NCBI RefSeq assembly: GCF_024436435.1
Contig: NZ_JAFMZP010000003.1
Coordinates: 496,001-560,000 of the forward strand
DNA from: Desertivirga xinjiangensis
GTDB lineage: Bacteria > Bacteroidota > Bacteroidia > Sphingobacteriales > Sphingobacteriaceae
DNA length: 64,000 nt
Direction of reading: 5' to 3'
Under the pieces are notes generated by a model. That model searched no databases and was not told the origin of the DNA. It worked only from the letters and a program-made list of their open reading frames with translations. Every line of letters starts with the position of its first letter. Positions within the stretch are counted from its first letter, which is position 1. The position numbers and the translations under genes are program-made. Shown here piece after piece: positions 1 to 8,712 of the stretch.

Positions 1-14
1 ATATAATAAACTAA

Positions 15-1379
15 ATGGGATGTGGATCATGTTCAACAGGAGGCGGTTGTACGCCTGCTGGCTGCAAAAGTAACGGCTCTTGCCTTACTAACGGGTGCAG
101 TAAATTAGATGTTTACGACTGGCTGTCTGATATGGATATGCCATCAAATTATAAAGCTTTCAATATCGTTGAAGTAAAGTTCAAGGGTTCACGTAAGGAT
201 TTCTACATTAACCATGAGAATCTGTACCTTGAAAATGGCGAGTTGGTAGTGGTGGAAACGGCTACCGGAGGCTACGATATCGGGCATATTTCTCTTACGG
301 GTGAACTGGTGCGGATGCAGATAAAAAAGAAGCATCAAAAAATGGAAGATATCGTCAAGAAGATCATCCGCCGTGCAAGTCCTGCAGATGTAGATAAGTG
401 GAAAGCTGCAAAAGACCTGGAATGGGAAACTATGCATAAAGCGAGGACATTAGCCTTAAACCTGGGCCTGTCTATGAAGCTGAGTGATGTTGATTACCAG
501 GGCGATAAGTCTAAAGCGACATTTTATTATACCGCAGAAGGAAGGGTAGACTTTCGGGAGCTGATAAAGAAAATGGCCGAGTCTTTCCGTATACGGATAG
601 AGATGCGCCAGATAGGTATGAGGCAGGAAGCCAGTCGCCTTGGCGGATTGGGATCTTGCGGACGCGAGTTATGCTGCTCTACCTGGCTCACTGACTTTAA
701 AACAGTCTCTACTTCCGCCGCACGTTATCAAAACCTTTCTTTAAATACCTTGAAACTTGCCGGACAGTGCGGAAAGCTGAAATGCTGTCTGAACTACGAG
801 CTTGATACCTATATGGATGCCTTAAAGGATATTCCGGATGACGTTGACAGGCTTGAAACTGGTAAAGGAATGGCAAGGCTGCAGAAAACGGATATCTTTA
901 AGAAGTTAATGTGGTTCAGTTACCCCAACGAGGAGAGCTGGATCCCGGTGGAAATAAAAAGGGTGAGGGAAATCCAGCAATTAAACCGTGAAGGAATTAA
1001 GCCTGAAGATCTGAAAGATGAAGCGGTTGAAATAGAACCGGTACAGGTTACCAAAGTGCTTGACTACGAAAATGTGGTGGGACAGGACAGCATAACAAGG
1101 CTTGACGACAGAGGAAATAAACGTAAAAAGAAACGCAAACCACAGGGTGGAGGACGGCCTGAAGGCAATCAGGGCGGTCAAAGGAAGCAAGAAGCAGGGC
1201 CTAAAGATAACGCTGCTGCTAAGCCGGCAGTAGCTGCGAAACCTCAGCAGCCGAAGGCGACTGATGGGAATCAGCAAGGTGGAGGTCAAGGTGGTCAGGG
1301 CCAGGGTAGCCGTCGCCCTAATAATAGAAACAATCAAAGAAGACATAAAAATAATAACAAGCCGAAGTCAAATGAATAA
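15..1379 (+). CDS. PSP1-domain protein, RicT-like (YaaT family)
   Basis: 454 residues. The core carries the PSP1/RicT signature: CGRELCC at residues 215-221 and CGKLKCC at 252-258. In characterised RicT/YaaT proteins these cysteines bind an Fe-S cluster in a complex acting on RNA processing. A cysteine-rich N-terminus (Cys 3, 6, 12, 17, 23, 28) precedes the core, and a basic Gly/Gln/Asn/Lys-rich tail of about 90 residues follows; the tail looks disordered and could touch nucleic acid. It overlaps the start of gldH by 8 bases, so the two are probably co-transcribed. The family call is firm. The role in this phylum is inferred, and RicA/RicF partners are not in the window. Confidence 0.88.
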   Translation: MGCGSCSTGGGCTPAGCKSNGSCLTNGCSKLDVYDWLSDMDMPSNYKAFNIVEVKFKGSRKDFYINHENLYLENGELVVVETATGGYDIGHISLTGELVRMQIKKKHQKMEDIVKKIIRRASPADVDKWKAAKDLEWETMHKARTLALNLGLSMKLSDVDYQGDKSKATFYYTAEGRVDFRELIKKMAESFRIRIEMRQIGMRQEASRLGGLGSCGRELCCSTWLTDFKTVSTSAARYQNLSLNTLKLAGQCGKLKCCLNYELDTYMDALKDIPDDVDRLETGKGMARLQKTDIFKKLMWFSYPNEESWIPVEIKRVREIQQLNREGIKPEDLKDEAVEIEPVQVTKVLDYENVVGQDSITRLDDRGNKRKKKRKPQGGGRPEGNQGGQRKQEAGPKDNAAAKPAVAAKPQQPKATDGNQQGGGQGGQGQGSRRPNNRNNQRRHKNNNKPKSNE

Positions 1380-1854
1380 GTCAGTCTTTGCTGATCTCAG
1401 GTTTTCTTTACTCTTGTTGTGTTCTATTTATTTAGTTGGATGTACGGATAGTGCGCTGATAGATACCAGCACGGAGATTACCGGGAAAAACTGGAGCTAT
1501 ATTAAACGTGTTACTTTTCCCGTAAAAATTGATAATGCAAATAAACTATATAATGTTTATTTCAATCTCAGACATACTGCGGATTATAAGTACTCGAATA
1601 TTTTTGTGCTGATACATCAACGATCACCAGGCTTAAAGACCATCACAGAACGCCGGGAGTTTCAGCTGGCTTATCCTGATGGTGAGTGGCTGGGAAGTGG
1701 TTCAGGAAACCTTTATTCATATCAGCTTTTGTTTAAAGAAAAATATAAGTTTCCAAAGGCAGGGACTTATGTTTTTGAGTTTGAGCAGAATATGAGGGAT
1801 AATCCGCTTCGTGAGATTAGTGATGTGGGGATTAGAGTGGAGCCGGTGGAGTAA
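1372..1854 (+). CDS. gldH: GldH-type gliding motility lipoprotein
   Basis: 160 residues. The N-terminus is a lipoprotein signal ending in YLVGC, followed by the GldH-like beta-rich body (VTFPVKI, YNVYFNLRHTADYKYSN, and a C-terminal FEFEQNMRDNPL). GldH is an outer-membrane-associated lipoprotein of the Gld/type IX secretion gliding set, and is also kept in non-gliding Bacteroidota. The same frame is open 36 codons further upstream (from 1264), but that stretch lies inside the ricT-like tail and lacks a signal peptide. The ATG at 1372, overlapping the upstream stop, gives a proper lipoprotein start. Other gld genes are not in the window. Confidence 0.82.
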   Translation: MNKSVFADLRFSLLLLCSIYLVGCTDSALIDTSTEITGKNWSYIKRVTFPVKIDNANKLYNVYFNLRHTADYKYSNIFVLIHQRSPGLKTITERREFQLAYPDGEWLGSGSGNLYSYQLLFKEKYKFPKAGTYVFEFEQNMRDNPLREISDVGIRVEPVE

Positions 1855-1910
1855 GTAGCCGGTTGATTGGCACACGTACGCCTGTGCTATAGAAAAACTG
1901 AGCAAGCCAT

Positions 1911-3191
1911 CTAATAACCATACTTATCTTTCCAAAGCCGTTTAAGATGTTCTCTTAACTTAAGTTCGGCGGCATTGTTGCCGGGTTCAAACAAGCGTGT
2001 GCCTGCCAGCTTGTCGGGAAAGTACTCCTGCTCCTTAAAGTTACCTTCGTAAGAATGAGAATACGCATATTCTTTTCCATAGCCAATGTTTTTCATAAGC
2101 TTAGTTGGCGCATTGCGAAGGTGAAGGGGGACGGGCAAATCTCCTGTACGTGATACAATTTCCTGCGCTTTGTTAATGGCTTCGTAGCTGGCATTGCTTT
2201 TTGCAGAAGAGGCCAGATACGTTACGGTTTGAGACAGGATAATTCTTGATTCGGGCCAGCCGATAACGTTAATAGCCTGAAAGCAGGTATTAGCCAGAAG
2301 CAAGGCGTTGGGATTTGCGTTGCCTATATCCTCAGATGCGAGAATAAGTAGTCGCCTGGCAATAAATTTAGGATCTTCTCCGCCGGCAATCATTCGGGCC
2401 AGCCAGTACACAGCTGCATTAGGATCGCTTCCCCGGATAGATTTTATAAAAGCGGAGATGATGTCATAGTGCTGCTCGCCGGCTTTGTCATACAGGGCAA
2501 GGTTTTGCTGGACATTATCGAGAACCAGCTTATTGCAGATGGCGATCTCGTCTTTTCCTATTGCATTTATTACAAGCTCCAGAACGTTCAGCAATTTCCG
2601 TGCATCGCCCCCGCTTAGGCGTAGCAAAGCTTCATGTTCTGCTATGGTTATCTTTTTCTGGGAAAGATATTTGTCGCCGGCTATTGCCCGGTTTATAAGC
2701 TGAACCAGGTCATCTTCCGTCAGGTGTTTTAAGATGTAGACCTGGCACCTCGATAATAAAGCCGAGATGACTTCAAAAGAAGGATTCTCGGTGGTCGCTC
2801 CGATAAGGGTAACCAAGCCTCGCTCTACAGCTCCAAGTAAGGAGTCTTGCTGCGATTTGGAGAAACGATGTATCTCATCAATGAAGAGTACGGGAAGATT
2901 TTCTTCGGTTTCTTTGAGGCGGGCCGCTTTTTCGATCACTTCCCTGACATCTTTAACACCAGAATTGATGGCGCTGAGACTGAAGAATGGACGTTGTAAT
3001 TGTTGGGAAATAATATAAGCCAGGGTGGTTTTACCCACACCCGGAGGACCCCACAAAATGAGTGAAGGAAGATTTCCGCTCTCTATCGCTCTGCGCAAAA
3101 TTGCATTCTGGCCTACCAGGTGCTGTTGGCCAACATACTCGTCCAGGTTCGCCGGACGCATTCTTTCAGCTAAAGGAGGTAAAGTTGCCAT
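1911..3191 (-). CDS. rarA: Replication-associated recombination ATPase RarA/MgsA
   Basis: 426 residues, normal for the family. It is an AAA+ clamp-loader-like ATPase with Walker A GPPGVGKT at residues 48-55, Walker B/DEIH at 106-109, a sensor-1 GATTENPSF segment, and the C-terminal MgsA domain (NAAVYWLARMIAGGEDPKFIARRL). RarA acts at stalled replication forks together with SSB and recombination proteins. It lies 67 bases downstream of glnS on the same strand and may be read from the glnS promoter. The start ATG at 3191 gives the usual short N-terminus before ERMRP. Confident family assignment. Confidence 0.95.
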   Translation of the reverse strand: MATLPPLAERMRPANLDEYVGQQHLVGQNAILRRAIESGNLPSLILWGPPGVGKTTLAYIISQQLQRPFFSLSAINSGVKDVREVIEKAARLKETEENLPVLFIDEIHRFSKSQQDSLLGAVERGLVTLIGATTENPSFEVISALLSRCQVYILKHLTEDDLVQLINRAIAGDKYLSQKKITIAEHEALLRLSGGDARKLLNVLELVINAIGKDEIAICNKLVLDNVQQNLALYDKAGEQHYDIISAFIKSIRGSDPNAAVYWLARMIAGGEDPKFIARRLLILASEDIGNANPNALLLANTCFQAINVIGWPESRIILSQTVTYLASSAKSNASYEAINKAQEIVSRTGDLPVPLHLRNAPTKLMKNIGYGKEYAYSHSYEGNFKEQEYFPDKLAGTRLFEPGNNAAELKLREHLKRLWKDKYGY

Positions 3192-3258
3192 AATGTTCGT
3201 GCTTGATGCCGGAGCTGGAAAACAGGGGCTACTGAGTGCTTTCCTGTTTCCCTTATGA

Positions 3259-4926
3259 TTATCCCTTCTTCACTTCTTTTGCCCAGGTATCTTTTAAACT
3301 CACAGTCCGGTTGAATACCAGTTTCCCGGCAGACGAATCTTTGTCGAGGGTAAAATATCCTTTACGGATAAACTGATATCCTACCCCTTGTTCTGCCTTC
3401 GCCAGGTCGGGTTCAATATAAATCTGAGGAATGGTCTGAAGGCTTTCGGGATTAATAAGTTCTTTAAAGTCTTCTCCGTTAGCCGCCGGGTCCTCAGATC
3501 TGAACAAGCGGTCGTAGATTCGAACTTCGGCTGTTACTGCATGCGGTATACTAACCCAGTGTATTGTGCCTTTTACATGGATTCCGGAAGTATCCTGACC
3601 CGATTTTGATTCAGGAAAGTAAGAACAATGTACTTCTGTAATGTTGCCGCTTTCATCCTTAACGAAATCATCGCATTTAATAATATAAGCGTGTTTCAGA
3701 CGTACCATTAGACCAGGTGCAAGACGGAAGAATTTTTTTGGAGCGTTTTCCATAAAATCCTCCCTTTCTATCCAGAGCTCACGGCCAAATGGAATATCGC
3801 GGGATCCGCCGCCCCCTTCTTCCTCGGGGTTATTTTCCCCATGAAGAATCTCTTCACCTTCAGGGTAGTTTGTAATAACGAGTTTGATCGGATCGAGAAC
3901 AGCCATACGCCGCCAGGCCTTTTTATTCAGATCTTCACGTATACAGAACTCCAGAAGGCTAACGTCAATACTATTTTCGCGCTTTGCTACTCCAATGCGG
4001 TCGCAGAAATCACGGATAGAAGCGGCTGTAAAACCTCTGCGGCGCAAACCACTTATTGTAGGCATGCGGGGATCGTCCCAGCCATTTACGAAGCCTTCAT
4101 TTACCAGTTGAAGTAATTTGCGCTTACTCATAACCGTATAGGTCATGTTAAGGCGGGCAAATTCATACTGCCTGCTTGGAAAGATGTCAAGTTTATCTAT
4201 AAACCATTCATACAAGGGGCGGTGGGGGATAAATTCAAGAGTACAGATAGAGTGCGTGATCTTCTCTATCGCATCCGACTGTCCGTGTGCAAAATCATAC
4301 ATGGGATAGATGCACCATTTATCACCTGTGCGGTGATGCTTAGCATGTCTGATCCGGTACATCAAGGGGTCTCGAAGATGCATATTTGGGGAAGAAAGAT
4401 CTATCTTGGCTCTCAATACTTTTTCGCCGTCAAGGTATTTGCCGTCCTTCATCTCCGAGAACAGGCGTAAGTTCTCTTCAATTGTTCTGTCGCGGTATGG
4501 CGAAGGTGTTCCTGGCTCAGTAGGGCTGCCTTTTTGGGCTGCAATTTCATCAGGACTACTATCGTCAACGTATGCCAGGCCTTTTTCTATAAGCTTTACA
4601 GCGAAGGCATAAAGCTCATCAAAATAGTTTGATGCGTATAACTCGTTTTCCCAGTTAAAGCCCAGCCATTTAACGTCCTCTTTTATGCTTTCTACATATT
4701 CGGTCTCTTCGGTCTCAGGATTAGTATCGTCAAAACGTAAGTTTGTTTTGCCATTATACTTAAGGGCAAGTCCAAAATTGAGGCAAATAGATTTAGCATG
4801 GCCGATATGAAGATACCCGTTGGGTTCAGGTGGAAAACGCGTATGTACCCGGCCATCATTCCTGCCATTTTTGATATCGTCTTCAATTATTTCCTCAAGG
4901 AAATTCAATGATCGTTCTTCGCTCAT
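3259..4926 (-). CDS. glnS: Glutaminyl-tRNA synthetase
   Basis: 555 residues, a class I aminoacyl-tRNA synthetase. The HIGH motif is at residues 40-43 after FPPEPNGYL, and the second signature appears as VMSKR near residue 270. The C-terminal beta-barrel anticodon-binding region is complete. It charges tRNA-Gln directly, so this organism need not rely only on GatCAB transamidation. A TACTTTTG -7 element lies 18 bases ahead of the ATG, so the 5' leader is very short. rarA follows on the same strand. Confidence 0.97.
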   Translation of the reverse strand: MSEERSLNFLEEIIEDDIKNGRNDGRVHTRFPPEPNGYLHIGHAKSICLNFGLALKYNGKTNLRFDDTNPETEETEYVESIKEDVKWLGFNWENELYASNYFDELYAFAVKLIEKGLAYVDDSSPDEIAAQKGSPTEPGTPSPYRDRTIEENLRLFSEMKDGKYLDGEKVLRAKIDLSSPNMHLRDPLMYRIRHAKHHRTGDKWCIYPMYDFAHGQSDAIEKITHSICTLEFIPHRPLYEWFIDKLDIFPSRQYEFARLNMTYTVMSKRKLLQLVNEGFVNGWDDPRMPTISGLRRRGFTAASIRDFCDRIGVAKRENSIDVSLLEFCIREDLNKKAWRRMAVLDPIKLVITNYPEGEEILHGENNPEEEGGGGSRDIPFGRELWIEREDFMENAPKKFFRLAPGLMVRLKHAYIIKCDDFVKDESGNITEVHCSYFPESKSGQDTSGIHVKGTIHWVSIPHAVTAEVRIYDRLFRSEDPAANGEDFKELINPESLQTIPQIYIEPDLAKAEQGVGYQFIRKGYFTLDKDSSAGKLVFNRTVSLKDTWAKEVKKG

Positions 4927-4944
4927 GTTTTGATTAAAAGGCTA

Positions 4945-4952
4945 CAAAAGTA
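4945..4952 (-). promoter_or_regulatory. Bacteroidota-type -7 element for glnS
   Basis: On the minus strand this reads TACTTTTG, matching the TAnnTTTG -7 consensus of the primary sigma factor of this phylum. A GTTG at 4971-4974 sits 18 bases upstream, where the TTG-containing -33 element is expected. The predicted start point leaves a leader of roughly a dozen bases. Pattern match only. Confidence 0.5.
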
Positions 4953-5154
4953 GCAAAATCCTCTTTGAGACAACAAGATTTGTTTTTATTGCCAGTACAT
5001 GTTGTCATATATTTAAAGTCATAATTGAATAATTGTTTTAAACTTTAAAGGATGGCACCTAGAGAACGAAAAATACAGCCGGAAAATTAAATATTGTAGA
5101 AAAAATTACCCAGTTTAATTTTTTAAGAATTATCTTTATCACAATTTACTTGTT

Positions 5155-6570
5155 ATGAAAAGGATTTTAATAGTTGATGATGAGATAAATATCGGATTGC
5201 TTCTTTCTAAGTTTTTGACCCGGAACGGTTTTGAGGTTGAAACGGCTACTCATGGTAACGCCGCCCTGGACATGCTTGCGAAAGAACGGTTTAATCTGGT
5301 ACTATGCGACTTCAGGCTGGAAGATACCGATGGGCGTGAGATGCTCAAAAAAATAAAGGCTGCATATCCCGCAACAGGGGTGATCATCATAACAGGATAT
5401 TCGGATATCAAGCTTGCTGTAGAACTAATCAAAATGGGGGCCTACGATTATATCACCAAGCCCCTGTACCCCGATGAGATTCTGAATACGATCAATAAAG
5501 CACTGGAAACACAGGATGCTTTATCAAAAAGTTTACCCGGTGACAACGGCTTGGGCCAGAGCTCCAGGAAAGAAAAGGGAACGGCGAACGGTGCTTTTCC
5601 CGAAGAGTTTGTAACCGGCGATGACTCCGCATCCAGGGAGCTGCAGAAGCAGATCGAAGTTATTGCTCCCACCAGCTATAGCGTTATACTTACCGGGGAA
5701 AGTGGCACAGGGAAGGAGTCGGTGGCTAAGGCCATTCATTTAAAAAGCAGCCGGAAAGATAAACCTTTCATCGCAATGGACTGCGGCTCACTCACTAAGG
5801 AACTTGCGGGGAGCGAGTTTTTTGGTCATGAAAAGGGCTCATTCACCGGGGCTTTGTATACCAAGATAGGTCACTTCGAAATGGCAAATGGGGGGACCCT
5901 GTTTTTGGATGAGGTAGGGAACCTTTCTTATGATATACAAGCGGCATTATTAAGAACCGTCCAGGAACGTAAAGTTAAGCGTATTGGAAGTACGAAGGAA
6001 ATAGATCTGGATGTACGGATCATTGTGGCTACGAACGAGAATCTTGCAGATGCGATAGCTAAAGGTCGCTTCAGGGAAGATCTTTATCACAGGTTTAACG
6101 AATTTAGTATACATCTGCCTCCTCTGAGAAAAAGAGGGAATGATATCTTATTATTTGCCGATACATTCTTGAAAGTTGCCAACAAAGAGTTAAACAGGCA
6201 TGTTGAGGGTTTTTCAGACGACGTTATAGAATGTATACTAAACTATAACTGGCCCGGTAATATCCGGGAGCTGAAAAATGTGATAAGAAGGGCAACCTTA
6301 CTTACAGAGACCAATAAAATACAGCTTAAAGCCCTGCCGCTTGAGCTTTCTACTTTTGCCCGTATTTCTGCAATAGAAAGCGCTGTTGATACCATCCAAA
6401 AGAAGGAGACAACCAAGAAAGGCTTAAAAGATGCTGCTTTAGAAGCGGAATATGAAGCTATTTTACGTGTGTTAAAAGAGGTGAACTTTAACAAGACCAA
6501 GGCTGCCAAAATCCTCAATATAGACAGGAAAACGCTTTACAATAAAATGAAAGCAATCAATCTGGAATAA
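5155..6570 (+). CDS. Sigma-54-dependent response regulator (NtrC family)
   Basis: 471 residues. The receiver domain (1-120) has the acidic pair DDE at 8-10, the phospho-acceptor Asp52 and a conserved Lys in ITKPL. The AAA+ sigma-54 interaction domain has Walker A GESGTGKE at 181-188 and the sigma-54-contacting loop GSFTGA at 228-233 (Ser instead of the commoner Ala). A Fis-type helix-turn-helix ends the protein (NFNKTKAAKILNIDRKTLYNK). It activates RpoN promoters when phosphorylated. It is the first gene of a four-gene operon (gaps of 8, 7 and 9 bases), so the downstream kinase is the likely phosphodonor. The targets are unknown, and I found no convincing -24/-12 promoter nearby. Confidence 0.94.
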   Translation: MKRILIVDDEINIGLLLSKFLTRNGFEVETATHGNAALDMLAKERFNLVLCDFRLEDTDGREMLKKIKAAYPATGVIIITGYSDIKLAVELIKMGAYDYITKPLYPDEILNTINKALETQDALSKSLPGDNGLGQSSRKEKGTANGAFPEEFVTGDDSASRELQKQIEVIAPTSYSVILTGESGTGKESVAKAIHLKSSRKDKPFIAMDCGSLTKELAGSEFFGHEKGSFTGALYTKIGHFEMANGGTLFLDEVGNLSYDIQAALLRTVQERKVKRIGSTKEIDLDVRIIVATNENLADAIAKGRFREDLYHRFNEFSIHLPPLRKRGNDILLFADTFLKVANKELNRHVEGFSDDVIECILNYNWPGNIRELKNVIRRATLLTETNKIQLKALPLELSTFARISAIESAVDTIQKKETTKKGLKDAALEAEYEAILRVLKEVNFNKTKAAKILNIDRKTLYNKMKAINLE

Positions 6571-6578
6571 GTGATATA

Positions 6579-8285
6579 ATGATATATTTCTTTATCTGGC
6601 TGCTGCCGGCAGTGCTGACCGGCTTAATTGTTCTCCTTTTTAAATATAGAAACAGTCAAAAAAATGTTGAACTGCTTTCGGAAGAACTGCGGATGGAAAG
6701 GCTATCGCGCGAGCAGGCAGAGCAGAATCTGATCAGGCAGGAGGACCTGCTTGTAAATATCGAAAAGATTGCTCATGATTTGAAGGAGGCTAGCTTCAAG
6801 CTAGTGCAGAGCGAAACTCTGTTGAAAGAGGCGGAAGCTCTTTCTCATAACGGAAGCTGGGAATGGTCGCAGGAGAAAAACGCATTTTACTGGTCTGACG
6901 AATTATATAGGATCCACGGCATCGAGCCAGAGTCTGCGGAGGTTGATCTTCGGTTCTATCTCACCTTAATCCATCCGGATGATGTGCAGTATTTTGTTAC
7001 TACCCTGGCAGATACCCAAAATACCTTATCTCCATTCTCTATCGACTACAGAATTGTGCGGGCTGACGGCTCTATCAGGTATCTGTCATTAAACGGAACG
7101 TTTAAGACTGATTTTTCCGGCCGGGTAAATAAAGTGCTTGGGAATACTCAGGATGTCACGGAACTGAAAACCACATCACTAAAGCTGGAACGGAGTGAGA
7201 GCATATACAGGGCCATTGCCCGAAACGTTCCGGATAGTGCCGTTTTTCTTTTCGACGAAAACCTGTGCCTGCTGTTGGCTGAAGGCACGTCGGTTAAGAG
7301 CGTTGATCCTGGCAGTCTGATCCTGGATGTGGACAGCTTTCATAAAGTTGTTTTCCCGGTAGACCACAGGCAGTCGTCGGAGTTTATTGAGAGTGCGCTG
7401 CTTGGCCACGAAAACAGGTTCCATTGCTTTATCAACCAAAAGACTTTTAAGATAAGTTATACGCCGGTTTATGTGTCAGGGGGAGAAGTCTTCGGAGTGA
7501 TGGTGGTGATGCATGATATTACCGACCTGGAAAGAACTCAGCGATCCCTGGAAGTAAAAGTAACCGAATTAAACAGGTCCAACAAGGATCTTGAACAGTT
7601 CGCCTATATTGCTTCCCATGATCTCCAGGAGCCACTCAGGAAGATACGGGCGTTTGGCGAACGCCTTAAGATGAAATATGCAAACCTTCTGGAGGGCGAA
7701 GGTCTGGATTACATCAGCCGGATGGCTAATGCTTCAGAGCGAATGCAGTTATTGATCGATGATCTGCTAACTTTTTCAAGGATCAGCAGGCCAGGTGATG
7801 AATTGCAACCGCTTAAGCTTGAGTATACTATAAGTCAGGTAATCCAAGATCTGGAATACTCGATTGAAAAGAAAAAGGCTGTTGTGCACGTCGATGTTAA
7901 GCATGAATTAAAGGTTGTGCCATCACAATTAAGGCAGTTGTTTCAAAATTTATTCAGTAATTCATTGAAATTTGCAAAAGAAGAAGTACCCTTGCTTATA
8001 AATGTAACGTCCGTTACTGTGTCGGGCCAGGATCACGAAGGCTTGCAAAATGAGAAGAATTATTGTAAAATTGAAATTGCAGACAATGGCATCGGATTCG
8101 ATAGCCAGTACGACCGCAAGATCTTTACCTTATTTTACCGTCTGCACTCCCGAAACGAGTATGAAGGAACGGGTATAGGCCTGGCAATTTGTAAGAAGAT
8201 TGTTGAAAATCACAATGGATTAATAGAAGCTGACGCTGAAAAAGGCAAAGGCGCTACATTTAGAATATTCTTACCGGTAGAATAA
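6579..8285 (+). CDS. PAS-domain sensor histidine kinase
   Basis: 568 residues. One N-terminal membrane helix (about 4-22) is followed by a coiled coil, a PAS domain with PAC (about 90-200, beginning SHNGSWEWSQEK), a second weaker PAS-like region (about 210-320), then HisKA with the phospho-acceptor His347 in IASHDLQEPLRK. The HATPase domain has N box NLFSNSLKFA, G1 DNGIGF, and G2 GTGIGLAI. Short non-cytoplasmic sequence suggests it senses a cytoplasmic or membrane cue, possibly through a PAS ligand. It sits 8 bases after the sigma-54 activator and 7 before a lone receiver, so either may accept its phosphate. Confidence 0.93.
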   Translation: MIYFFIWLLPAVLTGLIVLLFKYRNSQKNVELLSEELRMERLSREQAEQNLIRQEDLLVNIEKIAHDLKEASFKLVQSETLLKEAEALSHNGSWEWSQEKNAFYWSDELYRIHGIEPESAEVDLRFYLTLIHPDDVQYFVTTLADTQNTLSPFSIDYRIVRADGSIRYLSLNGTFKTDFSGRVNKVLGNTQDVTELKTTSLKLERSESIYRAIARNVPDSAVFLFDENLCLLLAEGTSVKSVDPGSLILDVDSFHKVVFPVDHRQSSEFIESALLGHENRFHCFINQKTFKISYTPVYVSGGEVFGVMVVMHDITDLERTQRSLEVKVTELNRSNKDLEQFAYIASHDLQEPLRKIRAFGERLKMKYANLLEGEGLDYISRMANASERMQLLIDDLLTFSRISRPGDELQPLKLEYTISQVIQDLEYSIEKKKAVVHVDVKHELKVVPSQLRQLFQNLFSNSLKFAKEEVPLLINVTSVTVSGQDHEGLQNEKNYCKIEIADNGIGFDSQYDRKIFTLFYRLHSRNEYEGTGIGLAICKKIVENHNGLIEADAEKGKGATFRIFLPVE

Positions 8286-8292
8286 AATATAA

Positions 8293-8703
8293 ATGATCAG
8301 GAATAAAGTAATTTTAATAGCAGAAGATGATGCAGATGACAGGCTACTTATAAAAGAGGCATTTGAGGAAAATCAAACATCGGCGACGATTATTTTCTTT
8401 GAAAACGGGGAAGAGCTTCTTAATTATTTGAAAGATTTTTCAAAGGGAGAAGCTGCGATATTACCGGACTTGTTCATACTGGATTTAAATATGCCAAAAA
8501 CAAATGGCAAAGAAGTCTTGAAATATCTTAAAGAACAGAATATCTTTAAGGAAATTCCTGTGATTATACTGACAACCTCAAAACTAAGGGAAGAAGAAAA
8601 AAATGTTTTAACTATGGGGGCAGCAGGTTTTTATACCAAGCCTTCCTCGTTCACGGAGCTTGTGGATTTGACAGCCTCCGTTTACCGGACCTGGATAGTT
8701 TAA
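8293..8703 (+). CDS. Single-domain response regulator (Rcp1-like)
   Basis: 136 residues, a lone receiver domain with no output domain. Visible residues are the acidic cluster EDDADD near residue 12, the phospho-acceptor Asp64 in LDLNMPK, the switch Thr in ILTTSK and the Lys in YTKPSS. Lone receivers of this type usually act as phosphate shuttles or protein-protein switches. Position between the PAS kinase and the receiver-PAS-kinase gene suggests a relay role in this operon. The partner cannot be told from sequence. Confidence 0.92.
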   Translation: MIRNKVILIAEDDADDRLLIKEAFEENQTSATIIFFENGEELLNYLKDFSKGEAAILPDLFILDLNMPKTNGKEVLKYLKEQNIFKEIPVIILTTSKLREEEKNVLTMGAAGFYTKPSSFTELVDLTASVYRTWIV

Positions 8704-8712
8704 CTTATTATA

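Noticed and set aside
5050-5075. TGGCAC near 5054 as the -24 half of a sigma-54 promoter before the NtrC-type gene
   Set aside because: The expected TTGC at -12 is absent at the correct spacing.
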